Below are positions 9,754-21,256 of a DNA stretch of 64,000 bases, piece by piece. A model generated the notes under the pieces. That model did not search any database and was not told the DNA's origin. It saw only the letters and a list, made by a program, of their open reading frames with translations. The DNA is from Staphylotrichum longicolle (lineage: Eukaryota; Ascomycota; Sordariomycetes; Sordariales; Chaetomiaceae): NCBI GenBank assembly GCA_019096155.1, contig JAHCVI010000001.1, positions 11,470,001 through 11,534,000 on the forward strand, in the 5' to 3' direction. Both the position numbers and the translations under genes were made by a program. Within the stretch, counting starts at the first letter, position 1; each line of letters opens with the position of its first letter.

Positions 9754-12529
9754 TCAGGTTCCGCCCTCCTTTAGGAGATGTAGGAGCTGTTCAAGCGCGA
9801 TATACAAGAGGACGGTGTACACATCGGCCGTCGAGTACCAGACATACATCCCCTCCTCCGGCGCCATGCCGCAGAACTTGCATTGCATCGTCCACTCGTG
9901 AAATCTGCCCGCCGGCCCGTCTTGGCCTCGATCGTACGCACCACGCCGGTCGCAGGCAACGCACCGCAGGCACTGTACATGGCAAAAGCGGCGTCCATCC
10001 TCCGTCTGGCATGAGAAACAGCGCTCGTCCACTGGTTTGGCACAGCTCATGCAATGACCTGTTTGGGCGGAAAAGTCGCTATCAGGAGACAATGACGGCG
10101 ACGTATCAAGCCTTGCGTCGAGCTCCCGAGCCAAATTGGTCCATGTTGGAGGGTTCTCCAGCGGTTGGAGGATGTTATCAAGTTGTGTCGCGTCGAGGCC
10201 GTCAGCTTGGAGCTTGATGGCAGCTCGGACGCCAATGCCAACCAAGAGCTTGACGTTATGGGCAACTCCGTCAACCAAGGTCGACGCCTCCCGGCTGGAT
10301 ACTACTCCGTCCGAATTGCTGGACGCGCTCGGGCCGTCCCGGCTACTGGAGAATACCTTGTATGCCAGGCCCATCATGTTGAGTATTTTGCGGTAGATGA
10401 ATCCTGCTTTACGGAGGTATTCATCTGGGAATTCCATCAGTGTCCAACTTCCAAAACTGAGTCTAGTAGGTGTTTTGGAGCTTACGAGGCTCTGCAGCAT
10501 GCTGAATGGCCCAATACAACATGGCCGTGCAGCCAAGGAGCGCGCGGGCGGGGCGAGTAAATGACGTGAAGTCGCGCGAGTTGGACAACGCCTCCGCCAT
10601 GTCCAATAGGTGTTTGGCGTACGTCTCCTCAAACTTGCCCGGAGCGGACCAGATGCGCCGTATATCGTGCGACACGGATTCCAGCACCTGCTCCAACACG
10701 CCCGGCCCGAGAGGGTTGCCAAGCTTGTCAGTCCATCCTGCAGCGGTGCGTTCAAGTCTGCTGCGAGTTACAGCCGTCATCCGGATGCACCAGTATTTGT
10801 CGATTTTCCAGCACGTGGGATGCCAGTGCTGGAGGGTGCCCTCGTCTTTCCTCTCGACGTAGTGCCTGAGAATGGGACAGTCGCAAGACGAACACAGCCA
10901 TGCGTACATGTGGCAGTAGTGGAAATGGCAATAGTGTCCGTTCTCATGCTCGTAGAACGGATCATCTGGGCCAAAGACAAACTGACAGCCTGGCGCTTCG
11001 CATGTGAAGTGGTCGATGTGATATTTTCTGTCCTTGTCCGAGACGTACGAACCCCTCAGTGCTTTGCCGCAAGCGCTGCACAGCAGGTCAAGCCGCCGGA
11101 AGAAATCTGTCTCGCAGAGGAAGATGTTGTCAAGAGGGAAGAACTTGCGCGCAATCTGTGTCTTGCAATCCTGGACGTTGTCTCAGCAAAAGCGCGAGTC
11201 TGGAGCAGTGTGGTCTGGGTCAAAGCTGAAGACGTACCTCGCATGTAAAACATTCCAAATGAAACCTCTGGCTGTGTCCATGCTCATCCTTGCTTGAGAT
11301 GCGCACAAACTGACCCGGAAGCCCACAACCGCATTTCCCGCATCTTTTCGGGCCCGAGCCCTCAAGCTCGTGCCCCGGCCGGACCAGTTGAGTGGGTGTT
11401 GTGGAGCGGGAGTGGCCCATGGGACTTGTCGTAAGGGCCTCTCCGGGCTCAGCTACAACCATCGTCGTGTCGTTCACCAGCCCACCTGTCGCGGATAGCG
11501 GCTCAGCAGACGGGAGCACGCCGGAGCCGGCGGTTTGCCTTTGCGTAGGAGGCTCGTGAATCGTCAAGTCCTGAAGCTCTTGAAACACCGCGGGAAGTTC
11601 TGCGGTTGCTGTACCCCCTTCCCCGATGGTAACTCGATCGGTCAGGTCGATCAAGTCGCCGAGAGAGTCCTCCGTCTGTGGGTCAGACGGCTTTGTTTTA
11701 GCCTTCGCGTAGGCCATGACTCGGCGGTAAGCTTGGCTGTTGATGACCATGTCATCGAACTCAAACTCAAGCTCTGATGGTGCCACCATCGACATTGCAT
11801 CCTGGGTGACACGAGTGCTTGTTCGGTCAGGCTGGTCGTAGATGGAGTTGGCAACCCTCACGCTGGGGTTCCGAGCACGAAGTGACCGTGTCATGGTTGC
11901 CGATGCCTGAACTATTTCGCTCTGTTCCCTTAGCATGTTTCTGACTTCGGTCAGTGTGTTCCTGTCAAAGATTAGCCACCTTACTATTGGCGGTGATTGG
12001 TTTACTGCGGTCCTTACATCTGGAGCAGTTGAATGAGCAAGGTCATGGAGGTCTGCTGGCCGCGGATCGAGCTAAGCAGATCGTTCAACTGCGACTCATT
12101 CCAAAGCATTCGAAGGCGCGGTCGCCATCGTATCCGGCTAGGATCAGATGCCCCCGCCGTGATACGCTGGATCTCGACATCGAGAAGGCTGAATATCACG
12201 ATGACGCCGGTGATTGCCTGGTCAAGGACCATAGGCAATTCGGTGTGCGACTTCCAGATCTCGGCGAAGTCATGTCTCTGCAGGAGAAGGCTCTGAATCT
12301 GCGCGAGCGAAGCGGATATGACAGTCGACTCGGAGGATATGGCGACAATCACCACCGGCGCATCCTTGTACTTTTCCCGCAGGTCGTAAAGGCGTTTGAC
12401 GGTGGTTAGGCACGTACCCGTCAATTGTGCCTGGTTCCCGTAGAGTCAGCACTAGATCCAGGATCAAAGCACGCAGGTGACAAAACTCAGAGATCATACC
12501 ACGGTGGACGCGATGCTTACTGGATCCAT
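9754..12529 (-). CDS. LIM-domain protein with an N-terminal fungal STAND-like (Helo-like) domain
   Basis: Five exons fit cleanly: 12500-12529, 12018-12430, 11238-11961, 10486-11170 and 9754-10424. They give about 840 aa, with introns of 56-69 nt. The N-terminus MDPVSIASTVAQLTGTCLTT followed by ISASLAQIQSLLL and a GVIVIFSLLDVEI block resembles the helical N-terminal domain of many fungal NLR/STAND proteins. A linker with EFEFDDMVINSQAYRRVM follows. Then come zinc-binding LIM-like modules: CGKCGCGLPGQ with HLECFTCEDC, CSACGKALRG with HIDHFTCE, a CSSCDCPI module, and a C-terminal CMSCAKPVDERCFSC module. LIM domains bind protein partners, often in actin or signalling complexes. No NACHT/NB-ARC motif is seen, so this is not a complete NLR. 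The splice from 10486 to 10424 was chosen as the only one keeping frame. Confidence 0.8.
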
Positions 12530-14306
12530 GGCCTTGATCCTCCCTGACCATATCGTCGTATATTATGCACAGACATGCGAAGATCTCTGCTACCGCTCCT
12601 AACCATGCTGCGGGCCATGGTCCATGCGGGGTTTTGGCCGGAGCCTTGCGAGCCCAGCTGCGTCCTGCAAGCTGTGGCTGAGTCTTTTTTTGGCTTTGGG
12701 GTACTGTACTCTAGGCCAAATCAAGGGATTGGCGTGTTTGGCTCTGAAGCGCTGACTGCCACAAAAGGAACGCGTTGAGGCCAAGCAGCGCGGGTCGCTC
12801 CAAGCCAATCAAGACCTTGCTCCATACAGCCCTCCCAAGAGTCTCAAAAGTCCCGTGAGTCTCACGACCGGAAGAGACGGTCGTGACGCTGCCGGAAGCA
12901 CACGAGACGTGCGCCAGTCAATCGTGGACAACCAATCCGAGAAGTACTGCGCTTGGCGGAGTGGTCGAGGGAAGGGGATTGCTTTGACAAAGGAAACGAT
13001 CGGGTGATCTAGGTAATCCTTAAAACATGTACGATGGTAACAACAATCATGATAATCCTACATGTACGGATCGTGATACAGGACGAGGTCCCGGGCCAGG
13101 CGAGCGATCATCTGTCTCGAGCCGGAACCTTCAAGTCGCATCTCGAGAAGAGACTGCTATCCACGCCGAGCGGATCTGGAATCGACACTGCCAAGACCCT
13201 GTCATGGGAGCCCGCTAGGCTCCCCTCAAAGACGCCAGCATTGACAGATTCCAGGGTTCTATTACTACGGTCAATCACCGGGATGAAAAGACAGCATCAA
13301 CCCCTGGCTGGTGACTGAAGGCTCGGCACGGCGCAACCACGTCTCGCGTCACCCTCATGCGTATACTTTCTCCCTTTTCCCTGATGTGACTTTGGCCAAC
13401 AACTAACCTTTCGTACCGCCGCTCCACTGAGCGCCGGCGAGTTATACTTGTCGTGAGAAACGCTGCTCTCGCAGTATCGTCAGACATCCGTCGTCGGAGA
13501 AGGAGAGTCAGGTCGTCCATGATCAGGACTGACTGGAGAAGGCTGTATAAAGGACTGAAAATACGTCGAATGATGGACGACAACGCATTTTACGGCATGA
13601 GATAGAGCAGTTGGATCATTTTTAGTCAAGCTAGTGAGTTCATATTCAATTCAAGCATTCATTTTTTGAGTTCCTCTCACAATAACCCAAGAGAAGTAAG
13701 TAGAGTGTAATCCACAAAGATCTGCTCTCTTGGGTAGTACCTGGCTCGACCACGAAGAAACCGAGTTGAGCTGGGCATGATGAAGCAAAGCCCGGCAATT
13801 GCTGCAGGAACTCGCTCAAGCCCACATCACCAATTCACCGGACAACATGTGCCGCGGTTTGGACTGCTGTTTAGGCAGGCCCGTGGCCTCCTGTTTCCGG
13901 AGTCTTGGCCGCCCCCGGAGTACATTCGGGGCGGGTTCTCCTTGGTGTTTACAGTACCCGGGCTGCACAATACTGAAACCCTGACACGTATGCGAGCGAG
14001 CAAGTGGGCGGGAAGCCGAACCCACGGCGGTTCACGCTTGTGGCGATGAAGGTTGCGAGCCTGGTAGAGTATTCCTCCCTTATCTTAACCGCGATGTTCA
14101 AGTTCTTACACACTCATCTTGTATAATGTTTACGTGCCTCCGTAGTTCCGATGACAGGCCCGACCTCCACACCTCATCGCTTGCACTCGTCCTCTGAACG
14201 GTTCGGGGTCCTCTGTCACGAGCAAACGGTCAAGGAAGGCTTACAGAGGCTTACATCAAAACAGTTCGTCCACGACTCCCACGCCACGCTTCCCCCCCGC
14301 CATCTC
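12530..14306. other. Gene-poor intergenic region
   Basis: About 1.8 kb lies between the start of the LIM gene and the 3' end of the Zn2Cys6 gene. It should contain the LIM-gene promoter. Small open frames (for example 13275-13583 minus and 13777-14049 plus) have no recognisable domains or splice structure. Nothing else is supported. Confidence 0.4.
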
Positions 14307-15995
14307 TCACAGCACAGTTTTTTCACTTCCTTCCCGGCACGACGGGGGCTGCAGCACTCTGCGGCCCCGTCGGTCCGTCGCTCCCCCACGGGCCCTCTTC
14401 CATCTCCATGACCTGGCGTGCACATAGGCCGCCACCTCCCGTCCCAGAACCCTCCTTGTACGGGATGGACACGAGCAGCTCGATGCGGCACGCGGCATCG
14501 GTGGTAGTGGGGAATGTGTGAAGCTGAGGTTCGGGTTTCGGTCGCTGCCTGGCGGCAGCGTCGGGAGTTGCGTTGACTGGTGCAAGAGCTCGACTGCATG
14601 TGCGAGAATGCTGCCAAAGTCCTGGGTGTGCTGGTCGAAGACGGTCTCGTCGGTGAGGCGAAGACAGGTAGATGCCATGATGGAGGCCATGGTGTGGTTG
14701 AGGCGGAGAAGGAGGAGGCTGATGCTCATCTTGGTGTTGCCGTTCGAGGCCAAGGATGGGAGGCTGGCGGTGTAGGTGCTGAGCCAGCGAGCCAGCGAGG
14801 CTTGCAGTAGCTCCTTTTGTCGGGCCAAGTCCTCTGGGATGGGACTGTGCATATCGAGGGATTGGATCTGCGCCGAGAGGAATGACAACCTGTCGATCAG
14901 CTGATCAAGGTGCTGTCTTGCGGCGCCCGCAGTCTGAAAAATTCTGGGCATGTCATGAATTGCAGATGAGATAGAGCCGGGAAAAATCTGTTGGAAGTAT
15001 CCACCCCCCTGGTCGAGGAGAGCGGACTGGATATTGAGACGAGTGAAAGCCTCCATTAGCTGGTCATCGACCGAGGCGTGTTGGGGCGGCATCACGAAAC
15101 CGTCCCCGCCGTCATTGCAATTCCCTCTGGCCCGAACCGTCCGTCCGATGTGGCTCTGCATCTCGCTGAGCAACTTGAGGCCGCTCTGGAGGTGCGCTCG
15201 CGCGGTCCGGTACCTGTGTCTAAGCAGCTCGACACAAATAAATACCACGCAGGCAACCAAAATAGGTCGTAGCGACTGTTTGTCTCGGCTCTGACCGTAC
15301 CCAACCAGATGTCTAATGGCCTTATTATAGTGCTGCAGGGCCAAGCTCTCGTTCGACTGTGTGCGCCTCCCATTTTCGGGGTTGGCGGCAATGCTCGATT
15401 CGTTCCTGTGAACAGCACCAAGAGCGATGACGGCGTGGAAAACAGCCGGTTCTGCGAAACTGGCCTGGTAGACAATCGAGTCCCACAAGTCGGACGTGAA
15501 GACGCCTGAGAGCTTGTACGCCGTACGTGTCCGGAAATAGTCCAAGGCTATCTGGTCCTGCGGGCTCATGGCGGGAACGGCAGCCGGGGATTTACGCCAT
15601 AGAAAACATTGGTGCAGACCCATCGGCTCCTGCTGGGGTTTAGCTGGGGTCTGCCTTTTCTCTTTGCTGTTGCAGGCGTTCCCGCCGCCACCCCAGATGC
15701 CGTAGCCATCACACACGCGGCCTGTAGACACGCACCGCTGGCATCCCGGCCTTCCCTCGTCACACTTGACGCGTCTTATTCTGGATGGAGGGGTGGGAGT
15801 TTAGTGTCAGGGCGTGGTGGTTTGGGGGGGGGGGAGGGCGGCATGCAGGCTTTCCCACCAGTCAACATACTTGCATGTTCGGCAACCGGTTTTGACCCGG
15901 GTCCTGCCGGGTCCAGGCTGCTTGCTGGGGATTGGTAATGTCCTGCTAGTTTGCGGACCACTCTTCTTCATGACGGCGGATCCGTGGGGGGCCAA
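14307..15995 (-). CDS. Zn2Cys6 fungal transcription factor, C-terminus possibly frameshifted
   Basis: Exon 1 (15871-15995) and exon 2 (14307-15780) join across a 90-nt intron (GTATGT...CCAG) inside the zinc cluster. The splice creates C38-x2-C41-x6-C48-x6-C55-x2-C58-x6-C65, a canonical binuclear cluster with the basic KIRRVK segment. A fungal regulatory region follows, with LDYFRTRTAYKLSGVF, SFAEPAVFHAVIALGAVHR and ALQHYNKAI. The product should be a nuclear DNA-binding regulator; targets are unknown. The last 60-70 residues look wrong: family-like pieces appear in other frames of the same strand between about 14390 and 14530 (RIELLVSIPYKEG, GGFWDGR, EVAAYVHAR, ARQVMEMEE). The gene shares a 660-bp divergent promoter with the aldo/keto reductase, which makes a regulatory link plausible but unproven. 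Confidence 0.8.
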
Positions 15996-16655
15996 GGAGT
16001 ACGTCTACTTGTAGAGCTCTGGGCAAGTGCTCAACGCAACACGAAAGACCGCTTATTGACGAATCGGATGATGAGACGGAGGCGCGCCCGGCAAGAACAG
16101 GGCTAAGAAGCTGGGCCGAGAGTATCGCGAGGGATGTGCTGAGCAACTGGGGAAACAAGCGGTCTTGTTCTGCTGGAGACGAGGAAATCCACAGGTGAAA
16201 CAGCAGGCTTGAGGCGAAGCCGGACGTCAACGTATCAACGGTGATTGGCCTGCTCGGTTTTGGAGCGCCTTGGTTGGCCAAACGGGGGGATCGGGCCCAC
16301 CCGACTGTTAGTGTATGGATCCAGAACATCAAAGAACACCAAGGCAGGGTTTCGGCTTCGTGATGTCGGGGCATCGGGAGGCGACAACTCCACACTAATG
16401 TCCAGAACTGTCGTCGCGGGGACGTTCACCCATCCGGGATGGACTTAACTCGGGCTTAGAACCGTATGTCCGTCCATCAGCTCATCAAGCATCAAGCATC
16501 AAGCATCAAGCACCAAGCATCGAAGTCATCAAGTACAAGTACGAGCGCTCGCCTCTGTACTAGTTCGGTCTCACAATGCGTCTCTCTCTTATCTTCTGTC
16601 TTTTGTCTTCCACTCGCTCCCAGTACGCAGCCTCCGTAAACACATTACACATATC
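15996..16655. promoter_or_regulatory. Shared divergent promoter of the Zn2Cys6 regulator and the aldo/keto reductase
   Basis: The region separates the start of the regulator (15995, minus) and the reductase (16656, plus). A five-copy 7-bp tandem repeat sits at 16484-16518, about 140 bp before the reductase ATG, followed by a CT-rich leader (16575-16620). Self-regulation and co-regulation of the pair is an inference from layout only. Confidence 0.45.
16484..16518. repeat. 7-bp tandem repeat (ATCAAGC x4 plus one variant)
   Basis: Four exact copies of ATCAAGC are followed by ACCAAGC, with no spacers. It lies upstream of the reductase gene in a shared promoter, so it could be a clustered protein-binding site or simply a minisatellite. 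Confidence 0.9.
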
Positions 16656-17813
16656 ATGGCTCCTCCTCTCCGGCCCCTCGGCAAGAATGGCCCCACTGTT
16701 CCGGCCATCGGCTTCGGCGCCATGAGCATCGGGGGCGTCTACGGCCGACAAATTGCCGACGAGGACAAGCTGAAAGTGCTGGACCGCGCCTGGGAGATTG
16801 GCGCACGCTTCTGGGACACAGCGGAGGTTTACTTCGATAGCGAAGCGCGGATCGGGGACTGGTTCAGGCAGACTGGCAAGCGGGACGACATTTTTCTCGC
16901 CACCAAGTTTGCGTTGCATTTCAGCGACATGGGACAGACTATCCGCTCCGACCCAGACTACGTGCGATTTGCCTGCGAGCGGAGCCTGAAGACGCTCGGC
17001 GTGGACACCATCGATTTGTACTACTGCCACCGGGTCGACGGCAAGACGCCGATTGAGAAGACCGTTGCGGCCATGGTCGAGTTGAAGAAGTAAGCAACAA
17101 AACAAAACATTCTCCGTTTGTGTTATCATATCCGAGCCCTGGGTTGACTAGATTACCTCGTCACACCAGTGAGGGCAAGATCCGCTACCTCGGCCTTTCC
17201 GAGGTCTCCGCATCGACCATCCGCCGCGCACACGCCGTCCACCCAATCGCAGCAGTACAAATTGAGTACAGCCTCTTCTGTCTGGACATCGAGGACCCGA
17301 AGGTCGATGTCTTGAGGACGTGCCGCGAGCTGGGCATCGCCGTGGTTGCCTACAGTCCTATTGGCCGGGGCCTCCTCACTGGCGAGATCAAGTCAATAGA
17401 TGATCTCGGCGAGCAGGATTTCCGCCGTATGATTCCCAAGTATTCGCGGGAGAACTTCCCAAAAGTGCTGGACTTGGTTGCCAAGGTCCAGAGTGTAGCC
17501 GCGCGACACGGCTGCACCCCCGCGCAGGTGTGCTTGGCTTGGCTGGTGGCACAGGGAGAGGACATCATCCCCATCCCTGGCACTCAGACCCTCAGATACC
17601 TCGAGGAAAACACGGCTTCGGCAGATGTGAAGCTTACAGATGAGGATCTTAACGAGTTGAGACGGTACGCCGAGGAGACGGATCTCCTCGGCGATCGCTA
17701 TCCGACAGCGTGAGTTCTTTCCGAGATCGAATGAGACTCCGGACCGTGGCTAATTATGTCTACCTGTCAACAGACTTATGAGTTCCATTCTTGGGGACAC
17801 TCCGGAGCTGTGA
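16656..17813 (+). CDS. Aldo/keto reductase
   Basis: Three exons, 16656-17089, 17170-17709 and 17774-17813, encode about 337 aa. The second intron ends the gene neatly: without it the protein stops at DRYPTA, with it the end becomes RYPTALMSSILGDTPEL, the usual tail of fungal members. The catalytic tetrad is visible: D54 and Y59 in WDTAEVYFDSE, K84 in ATKFAL and H125 in YYCHRVDG. NAD(P)H-binding parts are present too: EGKIRYLGLSEVSA, AVQIEYSLF, IPIPGTQTLRYLEEN. The closest group is the YakC/pyridoxal-reductase-like family that reduces aldehydes or ketones with NADPH; the natural substrate is unknown. Predicted cytosolic. It is divergent from a Zn2Cys6 regulator. Confidence 0.9.
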
Positions 17814-18525
17814 AAGGCACTTACAAGTTGTGACGGTCGAACTAGGGCCTTTTATGTATCCCCCTCACTGTATTTAGAGAGCCTGGAACCGGGCTTCGGG
17901 CGAGAAGCAGGAAAACAAACCCGGAGACTGTCCAGACAACTTGCCTATGATCTCTATGTTGCTAGCTGCCACTTGTCGCTTCAGTCCGCATCCGGGCCCG
18001 GCAAGCCGTAGACGATTTTGATCGTCATGCCCAGGTTCCTCAACGCCTCGATGTTATTTTGCCTCCTAACTTCCGCCGTCTCCTGCTCCAATACAAGGAC
18101 AAATCGTACGTCAGCAACGGGAGACCATCCATTCAGGCTTGGTAAGATGTGTCAAGTGCCCGAGGGTTTGGCAGAGTTGGAGAGTCAATTCGTCCGGCAC
18201 GAAGGTTTCATCTGGATGATATACAGAGCTCCCCGGAGCTGCCCCCTCTCTGGAACCAAACATGCACTTTGAACCGTTTCCCACTCACCAGAAGCTCGCC
18301 GCAGTGTGACAGTGGGTGAAAAAAAATGGATGATTCAACATCTCGGATTTTGCCAAGCATTCAGGGGCTGAAATTGTAAGGTAGACTGTTGCCTTGAGAA
18401 ACCTTGATAAGGTAAGTTCACCACCAAGTGTACTAAGTGACCAAGTCAAGGGCATCAATCACCAACTTGGAATCAATCTATAGGTATCCATTGACAGCTC
18501 GTCCATCTTTCCCTTCTCTGCACAA
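17814..18525. other. Intergenic region between convergent genes
   Basis: About 700 bases between the 3' ends of the reductase and the small membrane protein. No gene, repeat or RNA is recognised. Confidence 0.4.
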
Positions 18526-18990
18526 TCATTTGTCACGGCGGAGTTTCTTCCAAGCAACAATCGCAGCGGCTACAGTGCCCACTGCTGACGGCACGCCGAC
18601 CCCGATTGCAATTTTCTGGTCGGTCGTCAGACCACCGCCGCTTCCCCCGCCCCCGCCGCCATCCACGTCGGCAGTCAGGGTTATCGTAGCGTTGCTCAGC
18701 GTGGCCTGTCTCTTTGTCGGGCGTGTGTCTTGTGTGGTCGCGCTTGGTATCCCGTCTTCTGATTGATACCGCCAAAGTTAGCACACCAGGGTTCTGCCCT
18801 TCAACTTCTCATTGATTATGTAGGCAAGCAGCCACTTACCATTTCTTCTTGGCAGATGCGAGTCGGCCTTGCTTCGAGCTGCCAGAAGCTTCGCCTCACG
18901 CGGCACCGCAAGTGTTGGAGCCTCGGACGACAAGATGACTTGTATGAGAGTGACGAAGAAGAGGCAGAGGAGCTTGCGAAACATCTTCAT
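18526..18990 (-). CDS. Small single-pass membrane protein with signal peptide and Gly-rich linker
   Basis: Two exons, 18840-18990 and 18526-18758, join across an 81-nt intron with a perfect GTAAGT donor, giving about 127 aa. The N-terminus MKMFRKLLCLFFVTLIQVIL is a clear signal peptide. The mature part is short with Asn/Thr sites (LSNATITLTADV), then a Gly/Ser-only linker, then a membrane helix IAIGVGVPSAVGTVAAAIVA ending in WKKLRRDK. That is a type I topology with a tiny basic cytosolic tail. The pattern of linker plus AIGVGVP/AIAGIAVG helix is frequent in fungal Wsc/Mid2-like surface proteins, but this one lacks a cysteine domain. Function unknown. Confidence 0.7.
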
Positions 18991-19746
18991 GATTGAAATG
19001 CCGCTTTGGCCTTGTGCAAATGCGTCACAACAGTGACGGTATTGGAGCAAAGATTATGAACTGGTGGCCGTTGATTCCATCTATAGGAGTTTGGGTTCTT
19101 TTACTGCTTACATACCCCTTATCGGACGCCACGCCAGATCGATGCATCTCCGTCGACTGCATGCGGCTCCGCAGGTATCTTTTCAGCACCGAGTCTGCCC
19201 AACATGGCGCATGCATGGATCTATTGACGCCACGAAATAAAACCGCGACACCTTTTGCCGCCGCTGCCCTCCTTTCTTTGAATCGACTCCCCAGACAGGG
19301 TCTCATGATTCCGGCCAGCCATGCACAAGTCTTTCAGCTGACAGGGGGGGCGCGTAAAAGCTTATTCCATCTTGGCTCGCTTGGCTCGAGGGGGGCCCTG
19401 GCGTCTCCTGTCAACTCTCAGCCTTGCGTCGAGCTGAGACGAGGGCCAGACTCGCCGTCACACAGCCACCCGTTTTCACAAGCGTGCTCGAGATGCCCAC
19501 CAGTCACAGCCCAGGCGGCTGAGTCCGAAAGAGATGTTATCTGAGCCAAAAAAGCCACAAAAGAGCAAATTCCTGCGCTAACTCCGTATGCATAGGTTTC
19601 GAACGAGTCTCGCCCCTGATGAACCCCTGACAAAGCCGCCGCCCGCCCGCTCTGTAAAGTTGCTCACTGTTTTTCTCCGCTGTCTGACATTCCCCGTTCT
19701 CCTCACCATCAGAAACCCGTCCACCATCTCCTTTCCCACAAGGACC
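18991..19746. promoter_or_regulatory. Divergent intergenic region
   Basis: About 750 bases between the small membrane protein (minus) and the CFEM-like gene (plus). The last 100 bases are CT-rich as in fungal leaders. Open frames here have no recognisable content. Confidence 0.35.
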
Positions 19747-20488
19747 ATGGCCGCCATAATAAGCCGCTTCGCGTGCGGCGTTCTGTCGTTGCTGCTGCTA
19801 CTGCTCCTCTTCGTTCAGACGGCCGTCGCCGACGCGGCGACCGTCACCGTCACCGACTACCCGGGCTTCACGGGCCAGCGGAATTGCGCCCAATTCTGCG
19901 GTTGGAACAAGTACGGCGCCCCATTTGGTTGCCCGTCGCCCGTCGTCAACGGCTGCTTCTGCCGCCCCGACCTCATGTCGTCGGCGGCCAGGTCCATCGC
20001 CAGCTGTGTCAGCTCGAGCTGCCAGGGCAATGGCATCGACATCGCCTCGGCCACGTCAATCTACTCGGCTTACTGCTCCCAGAACGGCTACACCATGGCC
20101 GTGCAGACGGCCGCGCCAGGCAGTGGCAGCGGCAGCGGCAGCGGCAGCGAGGCTGGGAGCGGCGCCGGCGCGAATGCTCCAACGCCAGGTATGTCCACGC
20201 CTGCTTTATTTTGCCTCGTTCTTGACTCGGTCATTCTTTAGCGATACGCTGGCTGACCATGATCACTTGCACGCTCTCACAGCCCAGGGCGCCGGCAGCG
20301 CGGTCCAGACGTCGGGGGGGACGAACAACGGGAACAGCGGCGCCGCTGGCAACGGCTGCGGGAATCAAGTGGCAAACGCTTCGGGGATCAACATTGTCTG
20401 CGGCGCCAAGGGTGATGCGGGTGCTTTGGCCACAAACCCTCGGTGGCTGGCGCTGGGCGTGAGCCTAACTGCGTGGTTCGTCGTCTAG
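19747..20488 (+). CDS. Secreted CFEM-like, probably GPI-anchored cysteine-rich protein
   Basis: Exons 19747-20188 and 20283-20488 encode about 215 aa. A signal peptide (residues 1-30, with a Leu7 core) is followed by a compact domain with eight cysteines, including NGCFCRPDLMSSAARSIASC and the later SSSCQGNGIDIASATSIYSA. Cys spacing and the conserved Asp are CFEM-like (common in fungal extracellular membrane proteins), though the match is loose. Then comes a Gly/Ser-rich linker ((GS)n at about 20118-20150), a Cys-poor segment, and a hydrophobic C-terminus NPRWLALGVSLTAWFVV typical of a GPI-addition signal. CFEM proteins act at the cell wall, in haem uptake, adhesion or host interaction; the role here is not determined. 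I chose ATG 19747 because it begins the signal peptide. Confidence 0.75.
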
Positions 20489-21256
20489 GCGGTTGTTCTG
20501 TTCCTCGAGTGTTGTCTATTGTCGAGAGCTGGTTGAGCGATTTGGGTTGGCGCAAAGGAAAGATCTCAAGGGGAGGCGGTTGTATCGATGTCGTTGTATT
20601 GCTGTATGGACATGTCGCTGATGAGTGGTACTTGTACGGGCTTTCTCTTGTAACATTGGATCGGTGACATTGAAACACCCAGGCTCATGATCGACATGGA
20701 AGACGACTGCGACTCAGGGTTGACGCTGCTGATTGATGTGGTGGCGGAGCAGAAAGAAAGAGTAGCTGGGCCTGTTTAATATACACTGTGATATCCAACC
20801 CCACTGTTCAAGTTGCCTTTAGTGCGAATCCCTCCCAGGTCACTCTGCGTAGGGCGAAGATGTCAAAAGCACATACCAACGCAGGGCGGATGGACTCACA
20901 GAGTATCTTATAGTCTCCTTTCTCCGTGAAATCTGATCAAAAAATAAGAAGCGTCTTTGTGTAAAGTGGTAGCCAATGGTTCTGAAGTACAAGGCTTCCT
21001 GTATTGGAAGAGGTTGAGGACGCTTTGCCTCTTTAAGGGGTGAAAAAAGCTGTTGGTGGTTTGGGGACTTGATCTGCCAAGCATTCAGGGGCATAAGTGG
21101 GGATAGTTGCCTGGAGGCTAACCGCTTCGTGAACAAGGAATGATTGCCCAACGGTTGGTATAAATGAAAGCCAGTCTTGCCACTGTCTTTTCCTGTTACC
21201 ACCTCTGTCCTCTTCACCACCCCCGCCAGTATTCATCACACCCACACTCAACCGCA
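20489..21256. other. Intergenic region
   Basis: Holds the CFEM-like 3' UTR and the promoter of the next plus-strand gene. No repeat or RNA recognised. The frame of the next gene is open from 21164, so its N-terminus could extend into this region. Confidence 0.35.

Noticed and set aside
16484..16518. CRISPR-like array
   Set aside because: Units are 7 bp with no spacers, in a eukaryotic genome.
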